Source: Rattus norvegicus
Taxonomy: Eukaryota > Chordata > Mammalia > Rodentia > Muridae
Length of the DNA: 64,000 nucleotides
Assembly (NCBI RefSeq): GCF_036323735.1
Contig: NC_086020.1
Span: 85,995,710-86,059,709 of the forward strand
Direction of reading: 5' to 3'
Shown: piece after piece, positions 36,361 through 48,378 of the stretch
Position numbering within the stretch: position 1 is the stretch's first letter
Layout of the letters: each line of letters begins with the position of its first letter
The notes under the pieces: model-generated
What the model was told of the DNA's origin: nothing
Seen by the model: only the letters and a program-made list of their open reading frames with translations
Databases searched by the model: none
Made by a program: the position numbers and the translations under genes

Positions 36361-38659
36361 TGATGACCACATTTCTAAAGGATGACTCCCAGGTCCTAGA
36401 CAAACACTCTGGGTTTTAAAGTAAGCAACAGTCCCATTTCACTCAGAAAATAAGATTTGCACACATCTCAGAGAGACAGAGAGAAACCTAGCAATTGTGT
36501 GGTTTTCCAAGGAGATGCTCCAGTAAATGGGAAAACTAGAAGTTTCCTTCCCTTAAATTCAATGAGGAGAATTAAGACTTTAATTGTTATTCTGTATCTG
36601 CTTCACATTGAGAAAGTGCTGTAGAAAATACCACGTTCAATTTCAATTCATTTTAAGATGGTTACAGCTAAACTGGAACGAAATCTCTTCTGCAGGTGAT
36701 GTTTGTAAGACCAGGCATTTATTCTTAGGAGGATTTCCAGTAATCAGTTGCTAACAGCATTTGAAAACAACATAATGAGGACAAGAATTCAGCAGAACAT
36801 GAAGAGCCTCGTGATGCTTATTTGTACTGTCCTAGGAGTTAGCCAGCCTTAGTAGTTGATCACTAAACTGTTTTATTATGTTTCAAAGCATTTTTAAACA
36901 CTTTAAATCCATCCTTCTTGTGGGTAAACACAGAGGGCAGCTAAAATTCAAGTTCCAAACTGTGAAACAAAGATCTAGGGTAACCCTCTAACCTCAAGTG
37001 ATGAACGAATGAATCTGAATAGCAGAGAATTTGGAGTCCAGTTCCAACCTCTCAGCTATTATTGTGTACACTGATTCCCTTCTGGTCTTCTGAAATGAGT
37101 CACTAGAAAGGTGTGATTAATTATGCAGAAGGCCCACAGTACCTTTTGCTGTAATCATTAATAAATGCAAATTACACAGATTCAGAAAAATATGGTGATC
37201 GCTAGAAAGAAAGCCAAGAACAATGTTTCTTCCACTTTTTAATAGACTTGCATTAAAAATACAGAAACAGGTTAAGGGTTTTTCTCTTTCAACATGCAAC
37301 TTTTACAGTGCTGAGCCCCTTATGGAACTTGCTCATTTTTCTTTTCATTTTTTTCTTTGCTTTATTTGAAAGAATAATTTCTTCATCAATAGTACTCAGA
37401 TGAAAGCAGCTTTGAGCTTTCAGAAGAGAACAGAACTGTTTCAAAGCCAAGCTGGTGCTGAGAATACACTATTACCACTTTACCATGAGAGGCCCCAGCT
37501 GAGCAGGGGCATTAGCCAAGGTCAAAGCAGAAAGATGAGCATTCATTAGAATTTCCTACTAAAAAACCCATTTTAAGTCGTTCTCATAAAAATCTCATAT
37601 AAAATGTAAATCCATGCTCATCTATTCTTCAGGAGCTCTATCATGATCCACTCTCTATTATCTTGTCTGGTTTTGAACAAAATATCAGTCTTTCATTCTA
37701 TCAGAGAGAGGGAATAGCTTCAGACTTCCGCATCCTGAGTTACAAAGAATAGAAGCAGACACCAGGAGATGGCGTTCATCTGCTCCTGTCATATTATTTC
37801 TTTGGGATTTTGCTGTTTGCCATCATCAACTTCAAATCTAAAAAAGGCAGTTAGAAAACTGTCATGGAATATAATTCATGTACTATACTTTTATACTATT
37901 TAAACAAATATGTTTAACTTTATATGGTGAACAATACGATTTCAATGATTGAGATGCATCTTTAAATACTGTTTTAATGTATACCACTTTGTGAAAAACA
38001 GTATAAATGAAAAAAAACTTAAGTCAACAAAATGTTCCCCCCACATTCCACTATTCATGTTGAACTATCATCTGATAATGCCACTGTAAAGTTATTCAAA
38101 TGCTACTTTGTTCTACTGCTCTATTTGACTGAATAAACCATTCTTGTTAGTTAAAAATACACAAAATGTGTTTTTGTTCCCTGGACAGTAAAATCCTTAG
38201 TAATATAGTGATCTTTTCAGAAGGTACATATGTAAAAAGAATAGTAGTTATGTACACACATGTGCTATTTGTTTGTAGGCAGGTGCACATAAGTGCAGGT
38301 GCCCCTAAAGTGTAGACAAAAGTATCTGATCACCATGGAACTGGAGTTACATGGTGAGTCCCCAATACAGGTTCTAGGAATGAATTTTCCGTACTCTGAA
38401 AGAGCAGTCTGAGTACTTAACCACTGAATCATCTCTTCAGACTCTGAAGTGACATTTTAAGGAAATGGACATAATGTATTTCATTTCCTGCCTTAAGTCC
38501 TTGCGAAAATGAGAGGATGTTTTTCCAGTGTATAAGTGGGTTTGCCTTAAATAGTTGGATACAGATTCTCTCTCATACCTTCCCTTATCAAACAAAAAGT
38601 CCAGGACCAGGTTTGAAATATTGCCCTTTGACCAGGGGTTTCTACAGGTCCTCTCCCCA
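36361..38659. other. No recognised feature
   Basis: AT-rich unique-looking DNA, no long frame. Confidence 0.35.
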
Positions 38660-38667
38660 GACAAACA

Positions 38668-38669
38668 TC

Positions 38670-38700
<31 letters not shown>

Positions 38701-38702
38701 CA
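38668..38702 (+). repeat. (AAAAC)n simple repeat
   Basis: About six copies of AAAAC/CAAAA following an A run. Confidence 0.9.
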
Positions 38703-39544
38703 GAACCAGACTATTACAATTGCTGTTTGATGTTCGCTAGAACTAGACGGTAAAACGCTGTTGCTGAACACATCATTTATTTGAGTCATAAGGCATTGAG
38801 ATATCAAGTACTTACTAACTTGCAAACTAACTTCCTACTTGCTAGTGTCCATAGTACCTAAAGTTGCTATACAAGAATATGCAGCTTTGAACCCTGCTAA
38901 CTACAATAATTATTAATATAACTGGATATACTCACTGGTGTAACAGTGGCATGAATGTTATGGAGGTTAACCAACTATATTCTCTTTGACTTTAAGACTT
39001 GCTCTACAGATTAATGTTCACGCCTGGTACACAAACTCAGCCAACAATCCTAGACTACAGTGGTCATCAACCCTAGAGGAGAGCATACTACCATTACTCT
39101 GTTAAACAGATTTAGTGTCCAACAGCCTTCTAAATACCTATCTCTATATTTGTGCACTGGTGCAGATCTCAACTCTCATCAGCGATGCTTTGGTTTTCAG
39201 TGAAGAACACTTCATAAACACTCACAGCTGGTCTGAATGCAGAGTAAATGTATTCATGAATTCACAGGGACTATAATAATTGAATGAACAAGACCTGCAC
39301 AAGATCAAGCCAGTGAAAAGTCCAGCATTGCCAAGGAGCATTAGCAGTTGAAGTCCAGTGGGCAGGAAAAATCAGTTCTCTTCAGGGAGGTGACCCCTGG
39401 TAGATTGCCCATGTTCCAGTGGATAGCCCTACATCCATACTTATGATCAGAACTAATGGAGCTCACTGGATTTTGAAAAGAAGATACAATGTTATGAGGG
39501 TGATATTGTAGGGACACAGAATGAAGAGTAAATAGTTAATATGA
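38703..39544. other. No recognised feature
   Basis: Nothing identified. Confidence 0.35.
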
Positions 39545-39552
39545 GCAAAACA

Positions 39553-39902
39553 TATTTGATGTGTTTGAATAAGATGTCTCCCATAATCTTAGGCATTTAT
39601 TACTGGCTCTTCAATTGGTCACAGTATTTAAGCAGGCTTAAGAGGTATATTGCTTTACAGTAGGAAGCAAATCACTGGAGTGGTCTTTGAAAGTTCAAAC
39701 ACATGAGCTACTCCTGTATCACTCTTTATGCTTGGCACTTAGAGTCTGAAGGCATAAAATCTCATTTCATGCCACCATTCTCATGGGCCCACTCTATCAT
39801 CAGACTCTTATCCATTTACAACAATAAGAACACATCAAGCCTTCCTTCTATCCATTGCGTCAGTATGATATTTCATCACAGAAATAGAAAAGTAACTTAT
39901 AT
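39553..39902 (+). mobile_element. MaLR-family LTR
   Basis: Sense-strand LTR pattern: AAGATGTCTCCCATAATCTT, CATTTATTACTGGCTCTTCA near the start; CATCAAGCCTTCCTTCTATC and ATTTCATCACAGAAATAGAA then AAAGTAACTTA at the end. Diverged, with central gaps. Subtype not assigned. Confidence 0.65.
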
Positions 39903-40390
39903 AGAGATTAGTAGTAGGAATAGGCTCTTGTTTTACCATTGTTTTTTGGAGGCATGTAGAAAACATTGAGACTTTGAACCAGGAAAACAGTTAAATGCTG
40001 TAAACAGAGCTCAATAGGCCATCCTAGTAGAACTAAAAAGACAGTAGTGCTGAAAGCAATGTGGATAATGGAGAGGAAAGGAAATACAAAATTTACAATT
40101 TGGAGAAAAAGAATGCTGGAAAGCTTAATGCTACAGCCAAAGTTTTGCAAAAGAGGCTGAAATAGCTAAGGGCATTATTGCCATATGGTGAGGTCATGGG
40201 TTTGGAACATGAATACAAAGAAGGGAGCCCTCAGGGCAAGGTCCAATCCAGCTAATCTTCCAACTTGCAAAGAAGATTATAAGGTATTTTCTGTCCACAA
40301 AAAGCTGCAATCAATAGATACTGCTAATGTGATTCAAGGAGGTCAGGGTCCACCCCAAGTAGGTTGTTATACATGGCAGTATTGTCTGTA

Positions 40391-40450
40391 GCCTTGTCTC
40401 AGGCCAGTTGGTTGGTGTTCCTCCTGATGTCTGCCTGCCTAGAAGTCTGA
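40391..40450 (-). repeat. Fragment of a repeat shared with 56,655-56,710
   Basis: The complement contains CTAGGCAGGCAGACATCAGG and CCAACTGGCCTGAGACAAGG, matching the plus strand near 56,660-56,710 in the same order. Probably part of a dispersed LTR. Confidence 0.6.
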
Positions 40451-40495
40451 TCTGCTTTTTATGTGTCACCATGTTCCTGTAAGTAACCTCTGCAC

Positions 40496-40542
<47 letters not shown>

Positions 40543-40557
40543 TGTGTGTGTGTGTTT
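40496..40557 (+). repeat. (TG)n microsatellite
   Basis: TG repeats with one TATG interruption. Confidence 0.95.
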
Positions 40558-40654
40558 AGGAAGAGCCACACAGCATGTGCAAATATTTTAAAATGGAAAG
40601 TGAAATGGTCATATTAACTTCAAACAAAATGAGTCTTCAAACAAGACATGCTTT

Positions 40655-40813
40655 GAGCTGGAGAGATTGCCCAATGGTTCACACCACTGACTGCTCTTCC
40701 AGAAGTCCTGAGTTCAACTCCCAGCAACCACATGGTGGCTCACAACCATCTGATGCCCTCTCCTGGTGGGTCTGAAGACAGCAACAGTCTGCTGATAATT
40801 AAAAAAAAAAAAA
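40655..40813 (+). mobile_element. B2 SINE
   Basis: Clear B2: GAGCTGGAGAGATTGCCCAA, CTGACTGCTCTTCCAGAAGT, CCCAGCAACCACATGGTGGC, GATGCCCTCTCCTGGTGGGT, then an A tail. Target duplication AAGACATG(C/T)TTT at 40,643-40,654 and 40,814-40,825. Confidence 0.95.
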
Positions 40814-40899
40814 AAGACATGTTTTATGAGGGGTGGGAAGGGGTTTATGAAAACAAAAAACCTTATGTGCTTGTACATACTTAAATAGATTCAAATTCC

Positions 40900-41631
40900 A
40901 CACCAAAAAAGAGCAAAACATTAATGTTAAAATAGTGGGGAATTGAGCATACTTCTTTCCATAATGGTGGAATACAGACATATAGGCACCTAACAGGCAA
41001 AGAGGACTCAAAAATCACCTTCAAACCTTCTTGGCAGAACAAACTATGGGCTGAGCCTTCAGAACAAGCTGCTTAATAAGACCCCAGCCAGAAAATCCAT
41101 GAGAAATAGTCAGTCCAACAGATGTGCAAATCACAAGAAAAAAAAACTTAGAAACAGGAAAGAGTTGAGCAATGACTCTTCCAGAGATCAGAACTACTCT
41201 ACTCCTGAATTCAAGAATAATGAGTCAAGTAAGATGCCAGATGAAGACTTAGAAAGGTTTCTGGTAAACATAATGAATGACCTCAAAGAGGACACAAGCA
41301 ATCACTCAGACTAGGCCACTGGGGGAAAAAGTCATCAAGATAGATGGAAAGTCAGCAAATACACACTATTAAATATCTAATCAGTTCAGGAGGAAACAGT
41401 AATGCTAACTTTAATATAATAAAAACTCCATCATAACAAAAATATGAGAAATCAAAATTATTGTAAAATAATAAAAGAAGTTCTAAGAAGGAAATATGAT
41501 GTTTTAAATACTTATGTTAGAAAGGCTGATAGAGTTGTCTTAAGACAAACTAAAAATCAATATAACCAAAGAAAACTGGAAAAAAATGAAAACAGCAAAG
41601 TAACTATAAAGTAGGGGACAAAGATATTGGG
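40900..41631 (+). mobile_element. Possible ancient L1 5' part including an ORF1 start
   Basis: A 71-codon frame at 41,099-41,314 (MRNSQSNRCANHKKKK..., then ...MPDEDLERFLVNIMNDLKED) resembles the basic N-terminus and start of the coiled coil of old mammalian L1 ORF1. Surrounding A-rich text is compatible. The rest of ORF1 is not readable. Tentative. Confidence 0.4.
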
Positions 41632-41730
41632 TTTTTTTTTTTTTGGTCTTTTTTTCGGAGCTGGGGACCGAACCCAGGGCCTTGTGCTTCCTAGGCAAGC
41701 GCTCTACCACTGAGCTAAATCCCCAACCCC
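41632..41730 (-). mobile_element. ID SINE
   Basis: Complement of a rat ID (BC1-derived) element with an intact tRNA-Ala-like body: GGAGCTGGGGACCGAACCCA ... TACCACTGAGCTAAATCCCC. Long A-rich tail (T-rich at 41,632-41,655). Perfect 9-bp target duplication AAGATATTG (41,621-41,629 and 41,731-41,739), so the insertion is recent. Confidence 0.97.
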
Positions 41731-42391
41731 AAGATATTGTTAATAGAGACAATGAATACATTCAAAAGAACATTCTTTTAAAGATAAAAGAAACAGACCA
41801 AATCTTATAGACATCAGGAAAATCCAAAAATAATATTAAATATGATATATTAAATAATTAAAACAATTTTTAAAGACAATATGAACGACATGTATGTACA
41901 CACACACATATCGAGGAGTAAGAAATTAGAGGTTACTTACTTACTATGGTGGAGGTCCCAGGGTTTTTGTTGGAATGCTAGGAGGGCACACAGGACTCCA
42001 GATATTTTGCCATGTCCCTGTCTATTACAGTCAACAGTCAGCAGAAGAACAAGGTACAAGGAGGAAACTCAGGAAGGACTTCAAGGCCTCTTTCCCAGTC
42101 ATAGAGGACACATTTATTCCCTCTAGGAATAAGCAATGGTGGTGGATGGGAGGTTTGGAGCGCCACAGAAATGTCTTACATTATTTCATTTTAAAAAATG
42201 CAGCCCAAACAGTTTCTAGCTACATTCTACCCCAACTGCTAACAGAAAATTACTTTAATCTACAAATTCTTTAAAATTACCTATCAGCATAAAGGGGCAA
42301 TGTTCTAAAAATCTACAATAACTAAATTGACAGCCTTTGTCACTTTGTATGCATATTATTTGTAACATTCACAAAGCTTAGAAAAGAAAAC

Positions 42392-42482
42392 GGGGTTGGG
42401 GATTTAGCTCAGTGGTAGAGCGCTTGCCTAGGAAGCGCAAGGCCCTGGGTTCGGTCCCCAGCTCCGAAAAAAAAAAAAAAAA
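42392..42482 (+). mobile_element. ID SINE
   Basis: Rat ID element, body GGGGTTGGGGATTTAGCTCA to CCCAGCTCCG followed by about 18 A. Target duplication AGAAAAGAAAAC (42,380-42,391 and 42,482-42,493). It is nearly identical to the opposite-strand ID at 41,632-41,730. Confidence 0.97.
42405..42458 (+). promoter_or_regulatory. Internal pol III promoter (A and B boxes) of the ID element
   Basis: A box TAGCTCAGTGG at 42,405-42,415 and B box GGTTCGGTCCC at 42,448-42,458, both close to tRNA gene consensus. Whether this copy is transcribed cannot be seen. Confidence 0.75.
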
Positions 42483-42686
42483 GAAAAGAAAACAATGTCA
42501 ATAGACAAGAATAGTTCTTTCTTTGGAAAAAAATCATAAAATAGAATGTAAATGCTATACTCTAAGAACAAAAATAAAAGTATTTGCCTAACAAAAATCT
42601 ATCAGAAATGCACTGCAAGAATTATCATTAATGGATATTTTATGAATATCCTTAGAACCAGAAATAAGTGAAGGGAATGGAGGTGC

Positions 42687-43063
42687 TCTGTTTTGTTTTT
42701 CTATTGCTATGGTAAAACATTGAGATGAAAAGCAACTTGGGAAGAAAAGCATTTGTTTGGTTTATAATTCCAACGAATAACGGAGGGAAATTGAGTCAGA
42801 AACTCGAGGCATGAACCTGGAAGCAGGAACTAAACCAGAGACAACAGAGGGGTGCTGCATACTGGCTTGCTCTTCATGGATTTATCAGCTTTCTTTCTTA
42901 TGTCATCCAGGGCCTCGTACCCAAGGTTGGCAGTTGACAGTAGGTTTTGCCTTCTTACATTAATCATCGATAAGAACCTCAGCTGAGATTCACTCTTCCA
43001 AGATGATCCTAGTTTGTAGCAAATTGACAAAAACAAAAACAAAAACAAAAACCCTAACCTACA
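42687..43063 (-). mobile_element. MaLR-family LTR (diverged)
   Basis: Same family as 18,381-18,793: CTATTGCTATGGTAAAACAT, CAACTTGGGAAGAAAAGCAT, GGGGTGCTGCATACTGGCTT and CAAATTGACAAAAACAAAA at the far end, with an (AAAAAC)n expansion at about 43,028-43,054. Confidence 0.65.
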
Positions 43064-43229
43064 CAGAGCTAGTTAAATTTCATTATATACATACATGAAA
43101 TTGTCAAAGAAATAAAAAGATAGGCATACCTTCTATTGCTACTTCAAACCAGTGTCATTTTTTAAAAAGTACTACATGATTCTGAATGATGAATGGCAGA
43201 TAATAAGGAACTTGAAGAATGGAAAACAA

Positions 43230-44055
43230 GAAATACAACACATATTTATAGGCTTTCTCCTATAAAACATTAGAATTCATGAGCATGTATAGCAAGTTTA
43301 CTAGGTACACAAGAGTAATACAGAAAAAAGTTAAGTTTATGTGCACTAGTAATTATGATTTAGAACATGTAACTTCTTGAAAGACACATTTTAAAATCAA
43401 TGGGAGATATTTTATATCTAGAAATAAAATTAACCAAAGATATATAAACTAACATTAAAATGTAAAAGTTTATTGAAAGACATTAAAAATCTATATAAAC
43501 GGAGAGCAATAAGTTGCTCGAGGATAGAAAGTTATAAAATGATAGGATTTTAATTCTATGAAAATTGATTTATTAATTCAATATAACAATCGAACTTCTA
43601 AAACTGCTCTCTACAAAAGCTGAGGAGCTAACACTAAATTGAATAGTGAAGCACAAAGAACCAAGAACTGCCAAGATATTTCTGAAACAAAAAACATTTT
43701 TTCTGTCATAATACAAAACTATCCCTAAATGTATCCATGAGAAAGGCACATCTAATTAAGTCCATAATTGAATGTTTTAGCACCTACATTTTAAAAACAA
43801 TCTGATACTGCCAAGATGTTTAGTAATTGGAGGAATTATTTGAGGCTTTTATACAGATTTGACTGGAATCTAAGTTGGAAAAGGTACTTTTAAAAATGCA
43901 TAATGTTCTCTTATATATGTAAACATTAGTGTTACTAATAACCCAGCAACTATACTTGGAGGAACAAACTATAGGATTGCACAGGCACTCATACAAACAC
44001 ACACACACGAATGCATGCATATATACATACATATATTTACATATTTACACATACC
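43230..44055 (+). mobile_element. Ancient L1 ORF2 remnant
   Basis: Decayed but collinear L1 ORF2 phrases: GCACTAGTAATTATGATTTA (43,342-43,361), AAATAAAATTAACCAAAGAT (about 43,423), ATTGAAAGACATTAAA (about 43,471), ATTAATTCAATATAACAATC (about 43,571), and AACCCAGCAACTATACTTGG (about 43,939). Order and spacing match the RT-to-C-terminal part of an old mammalian L1. No usable frame. Confidence 0.6.
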
Positions 44056-46154
44056 AGAAGACTGTACAAAAACACATGATGCAACACAGTCTACAAAGGA
44101 GACTCGGAAAAAAACCTTATGTGCGTATTTAATAGAAAAACATTGCATACAAATGTGCATGTATTAATAGTTCTGATTGAACATAAATTAATTATTATAC
44201 ATAACATAAACTATTATACACAACTGTCTAGAAGATTCTCAAGTACAGTGTGAAATTTAGTAGTCCACTGTGAGTTAACTTATGAACATCCAAGTCTTCT
44301 GTAAGATCAGGGTTAAAAATCATGTTCCTGAGAAGAAGCAACCTGTCCTCCTGTCACAAACATCTAGGTGGGATTGAATATTGTCCATTAAGGGGAGTGG
44401 CTAGATGCAGAGAGGAGTGTCTAGAATTAAGTGCAGTGAGGGGAGCATCCGTGTGAGGGGGTTGTGGATATGTGCCTGGCTTGGCACGTTCAAACCTGAG
44501 CTTCAGGAAGGACGCCTTTTTCCATTATCAGATCTTTTCACTGAGATACCTGGAAACAGTAACACTCCAAGCAATGAGTATGCTTCAATCCCAGATTTGG
44601 TTTATAACATCTTTCTCCAGTAAAAACAACCAGGGTTTACTGGATAAATGGCTAATATCTTAGCAGATTTAAGACCCTAGTATAAGAAGAATTTCAAACA
44701 TCATATTGAGCCAAAAATTAATAAAAGAGGAGATGAATCAAAGATGCTTAACACATTAAGAAGATAAAAGTTCCAGCATTAATTATCTTTCCCTGGACAA
44801 ATCCAGAATAATTTAAACATCAAAATCATCAATGGTGGAATAGAATAAATGAAGTAAAAGGAAGCCATCACTGCTACTAACAAAGTTTTGTTGGTAGTAT
44901 TCTGGAAACATGATTTTGAAGGCCTTCCACACAAAATGACATTCATTACAAAAGAGAATAAATAACCCTATGGCAGAATCCTGGTGGGAACCACTTTAAT
45001 CATTGATCAAAATTAATGTGGCCCGACTAGAAGCAGCTGAAGTCATTTCTTGCATAATGGAATGCAGTGTGAACAGAAAGATTACTTTGTGAAATGTGTG
45101 CCAGAGTTACTACAAGGAAACCTAGACTCAAGTTGATTACGCTTAGACAAAACTCCAAGTCAGACCTCTTAAAGAATCATCACAAAATCTAAGAAAGCAC
45201 CCAGGACCGATAGAACACAAAAGGGACAACCTACATGTTCTGGGTCATTTGAACTCACCACTTTCACTTGAGGGCCTTATTGCAATAATCTGTAAGGCAG
45301 AACAAAAATCAACTATTTTAAGAAAATAGTGTATCTGCTATAGTTTCAAGATTTTGATGGTCGCCTTAAGAATCACCCCCTTCTTCTGTTAAACTTACAC
45401 TAACATATTCAGAGATGATGGGGCCTTAAGCTCACAAATTGTTTTGACATGGCCAGAAGAGAGTCCTATGCAGTGTCCCTGTACTTTGCTCTGTAAATGT
45501 GATGTGCCTTTTAGTTATGTCAAGAAAAGAAGGAAAGACGTGATAAGCATAACACTGGTTCCTCTTGGGATTGAAAGACAAGAAAAGAGAAGCCATAACA
45601 GAGCTAACATGCCTCCCCAACATTATGTCTGAAAACTAATTTGCAGGTGTACCTTTTGTGTTATGGTTTGCATATGCATTCTGCCTATATATGATACTGT
45701 AATGATGTTAAATCCATTGTTCATAGACCCCTGACTGAGAGAAAAGCAAACCAAACCCAGTGTTCAGCTGTTCTACTCATTATCCACATAGTCTTGGGAA
45801 AGATGATTGAACCTTCAGGACTTGAGTTTCCTCATCAGCAAAATGAAAACCATGGCACCCACATCTGACTGACCATTAGGTAAGCAATGTACATGTCAAC
45901 AAACAAAACTTTAATAGAAGTTTTAAATACTAGTGAATAAAACAATAATAATTATTGCCAATTATTGCATGGTGATTATCTATTATTGGATGATTCAGTT
46001 TTTCTGTCTGCTATGTTAAAATGAATCCTGATATAGGAACTTTCCTGCAGAAATATTACCAAAGTGGAGAAGGGACAAATTAGACCTGTTGGAAAACTAA
46101 AAATGGGGAACAAAATAATATTTTAAGACACATTGGAACTTACTGCTGAAGAGC

Positions 46155-46156
<2 letters not shown>
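44056..46156. other. No recognised feature
   Basis: AT-rich, no long frame, no confident repeat. Confidence 0.35.

Positions 46157-46200
<44 letters not shown>
46157..46200 (+). repeat. (CA)n microsatellite
   Basis: About 22 uninterrupted CA units followed by a T run. Confidence 0.95.
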
Positions 46201-46202
<2 letters not shown>

Positions 46203-46407
46203 TTTTGGTGCTTTCCAAAAAGTTACAACTTTGAGTCCATACTGTTGTAGTTTCCAAACCTTAAAACAAATAAACTTTATACTGTCATTTATCCAAACAG
46301 ACTCTGAGGCTGATCTCTAGGTTTTGTCTTCACAGAGAGTTATTGCATCTGTCACTCAGGGTTACTTAGCTTAGACCTGTGCTGTCACAGATTTTCATCA
46401 TGCAAGA

Positions 46408-46933
46408 TGCTGAGAGACCAGATCTTGGGTTCAGACTCCATCTTAGAGAGACTGGCCTAAGGTTAATCAACAAGCCGGCACTTAGCACCAGTTTCCAGAT
46501 TATTCCTCAACAAGCCTGCATCTAACGCTAGTTTCCAGGTTATTCCCAAACAAACCTACACCTAGCACTGGTTTCCAGGTTACTCTCTAATAATACTAGC
46601 CTGGCACTTCACTTCCTAACAACCGATCAGGAGGAAAACGGAAGTTAAGTTTACAGTTTTACTACCAGAACCAGCCAATTATTTTACAGGGCAACAAGCT
46701 TCCACAATAGACACCCAATCAGATGTGTGCCAGGCTAGAAACCGCCTTGCTTCTTTGCTTATCCCTGTAAATGCTTGCTTGAAACTGGGCTCAGGGATTC
46801 ACCTTTCTGTCCTGCTGTGTCAGGGTCCGCAGCAGTGAACCCAGGCTTGAGCTTGAATAAAAAGACCCTAGTGCGATTGCATCGAAGTCTGCTCCTCAGT
46901 CTTTTTGGGGTTCTTGAATGGAAATAACACTAC
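46408..46933 (+). mobile_element. Solo retroviral (ERV) LTR
   Basis: About 526-bp LTR-like block. U3 has three tandem 40-bp units (46,467-46,586), CCAAT-type motifs (AGCCAATTA near 46,673; ACCCAATCAG near 46,712), and GAATAAAAAG near 46,855 serving as TATA-like/poly(A) signal. It is followed by an R/U5-like stretch ATTGCATCGAAGTCTGCTCC and CAGTCTTTTTGGGGTTC. The outer borders are tentative: CAAGA occurs at 46,403-46,407 and 46,934-46,938 and could be a 5-bp target duplication, but the 3' end reads AC rather than CA. No internal viral genes are present, so it is solo. Confidence 0.7.
46467..46586 (+). repeat. Three tandem 40-bp units in the LTR U3
   Basis: Units at 46,467-46,506, 46,507-46,546 and 46,547-46,586 share CAACAAGCC-like starts and AGTTTCCAG-TTATTCC-like ends with exact 40-bp spacing. 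Such repeats are typical of enhancer arrays in retroviral U3 regions; enhancer activity is inferred. Confidence 0.85.
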
Positions 46934-46938
46934 CAAGA

Positions 46939-48030
46939 TAGCCATATGAAGGGGTGAGGGGAAGGAGTCAAGCAAAAATCTTGATCCTTATACCGGCTAT
47001 CTACCAGGGCATTTTCAACACAAATAATTGAGCCTTTGCCTTCAATTCCCTCCCATGGACGCAGGTATAATCGTTCTTACACTCAAGCCTTGTGGAAGGA
47101 AATGAGGTAGCTCCCTATGCCAAGGAAGGCAAAAGGCAGCAGACAGTTCAAGCTGAAGCTTGAAACATCTCATAAGTAGATAAAGCTTCCCAAATGTTCA
47201 CATTTCTGCATAAATGTCCCATGGGGTCCTTAAGAGCTGAGTGTAATAAAAATTCTATCTGGTCAGATAGGTGACTTCCTAGAACAGTGTGTCTTATAGG
47301 ATACTAGAGTCATTCTATAATTCAGTGATTATAATAACATAATTCTGCTAAACATTTCATATTTTCATGTTTTAAATATGAAGCCATTATTAAATAACAG
47401 TCACCCTGATGCACGTATAAACCTAATATAGTATGTCTATGTTTCTGATAAATTTCAAAGAAATGGTAGACATTATAATTTTGGCCTGGGTTGGTTAACT
47501 TTATTCTGTATATAAAGTCACACAGAGGTGATAAGGAAAAAAAAAAAGAGCAAGATATAGAAAAGCTATAGGGACCACTGTAACAGAGTAACACAGCATG
47601 GCTGTTCTACTTGGATATAAATGAATCTAGGTAACAGTTATCTACATTATGATAACAAACCAATCACCAAATCCCAGGAAATTAGTGTAAATTTCTTATC
47701 CACAATCTATATCCACTACAAGTCAGCATTGGGCTCTGCACTGACTAATCAGAGACATAAGGAAACAGAATCTATGCCAACTAAGACCTGGGAGCCTGCA
47801 GTTCACTCTGGCTACTACAGCAATGGACTAGTGTTAGAGGACTGTGAATGGCCCTTGAATGTCAAAATCACTTGGGCATAGCAATCTTCTGATGTCACAT
47901 AGAAGAGGGTAAAGAAAGGAAAGAAGATCATGGGTGTCCCAAGCGAAAGGAAGGGCAGTTTCATTGATGTCCAGGGACTCCTCCTAACAAAGGGAAGGCT
48001 GAATAGAGACAAAGAAACTGGAGAAACCAT
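46939..48030. other. No recognised feature
   Basis: No gene or confident repeat. Frames of up to 90 codons look incidental. Confidence 0.35.
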
Positions 48031-48048
48031 AAAAATACTTGAAGATGA
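48031..48048. repeat. Outer target-site duplication (left)
   Basis: AAAAATACTTGAAGATGA, an exact match to 55,967-55,984. It belongs to the older L1 fragment that hosts the full-length L1. Confidence 0.9.
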
Positions 48049-48378
48049 ACAACAATGCCAAACAACCAGAGCTTCCAGGGACTAAGCCACTACCCAAAGA
48101 CTACACATGGACTGACCCTGGGCTCCAACCTCATAGGTAGCAATGAACAGCCTAGTAAGAGCACCAGTGAAAAGGGAAGCCCTTGGTCCTGCCAAGACTG
48201 AATCCCCAGTAAACGTGATTGTTGCGGGGAGGGCGGTAATGGGGGGAGGATGGGGAGGGGAACACCTATAGAGAAGGGGAGGGGGAGGGGCTAGGGGGAT
48301 GTTGGCCCAGAAACCGGGAAAGGGAATAACAATCAAAATGTAAATAAGAAATACTCAAGTTAATAAAGAAAAAAACAG
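48049..48378 (+). mobile_element. Older L1 3' UTR fragment hosting the full-length L1
   Basis: 5'-truncated L1 3' end of about 310 bp (from the CCAGAGCTTCCAGGGACTAA region through the G-rich tract to AATACTCAAGTTAATAAAG) with its poly(A) tail. The tail is split by the full-length L1 and its remainder lies at 55,948-55,966. It differs from the 3' UTR of the inner element and shares variants with the copy at 2455-2965, so it belongs to an older subfamily. Confidence 0.85.
48362..48378. repeat. Inner target-site duplication (left)
   Basis: AATAAAGAAAAAAACAG, an exact 17-bp match to 55,931-55,947. It marks the insertion of the full-length L1 into the poly(A) tail of the older fragment. Confidence 0.9.

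Noticed and set aside
42392..42482. tRNA gene
   Set aside because: A and B boxes are present, but the body is the rat ID SINE with an A tail and target duplication, not a folded tRNA gene.
48049..48378. 5' transduction of an L1 3' UTR by the full-length L1
   Set aside because: The separate 17-bp duplication around the full-length L1 alone shows it inserted into an existing fragment, so no transduction is needed.
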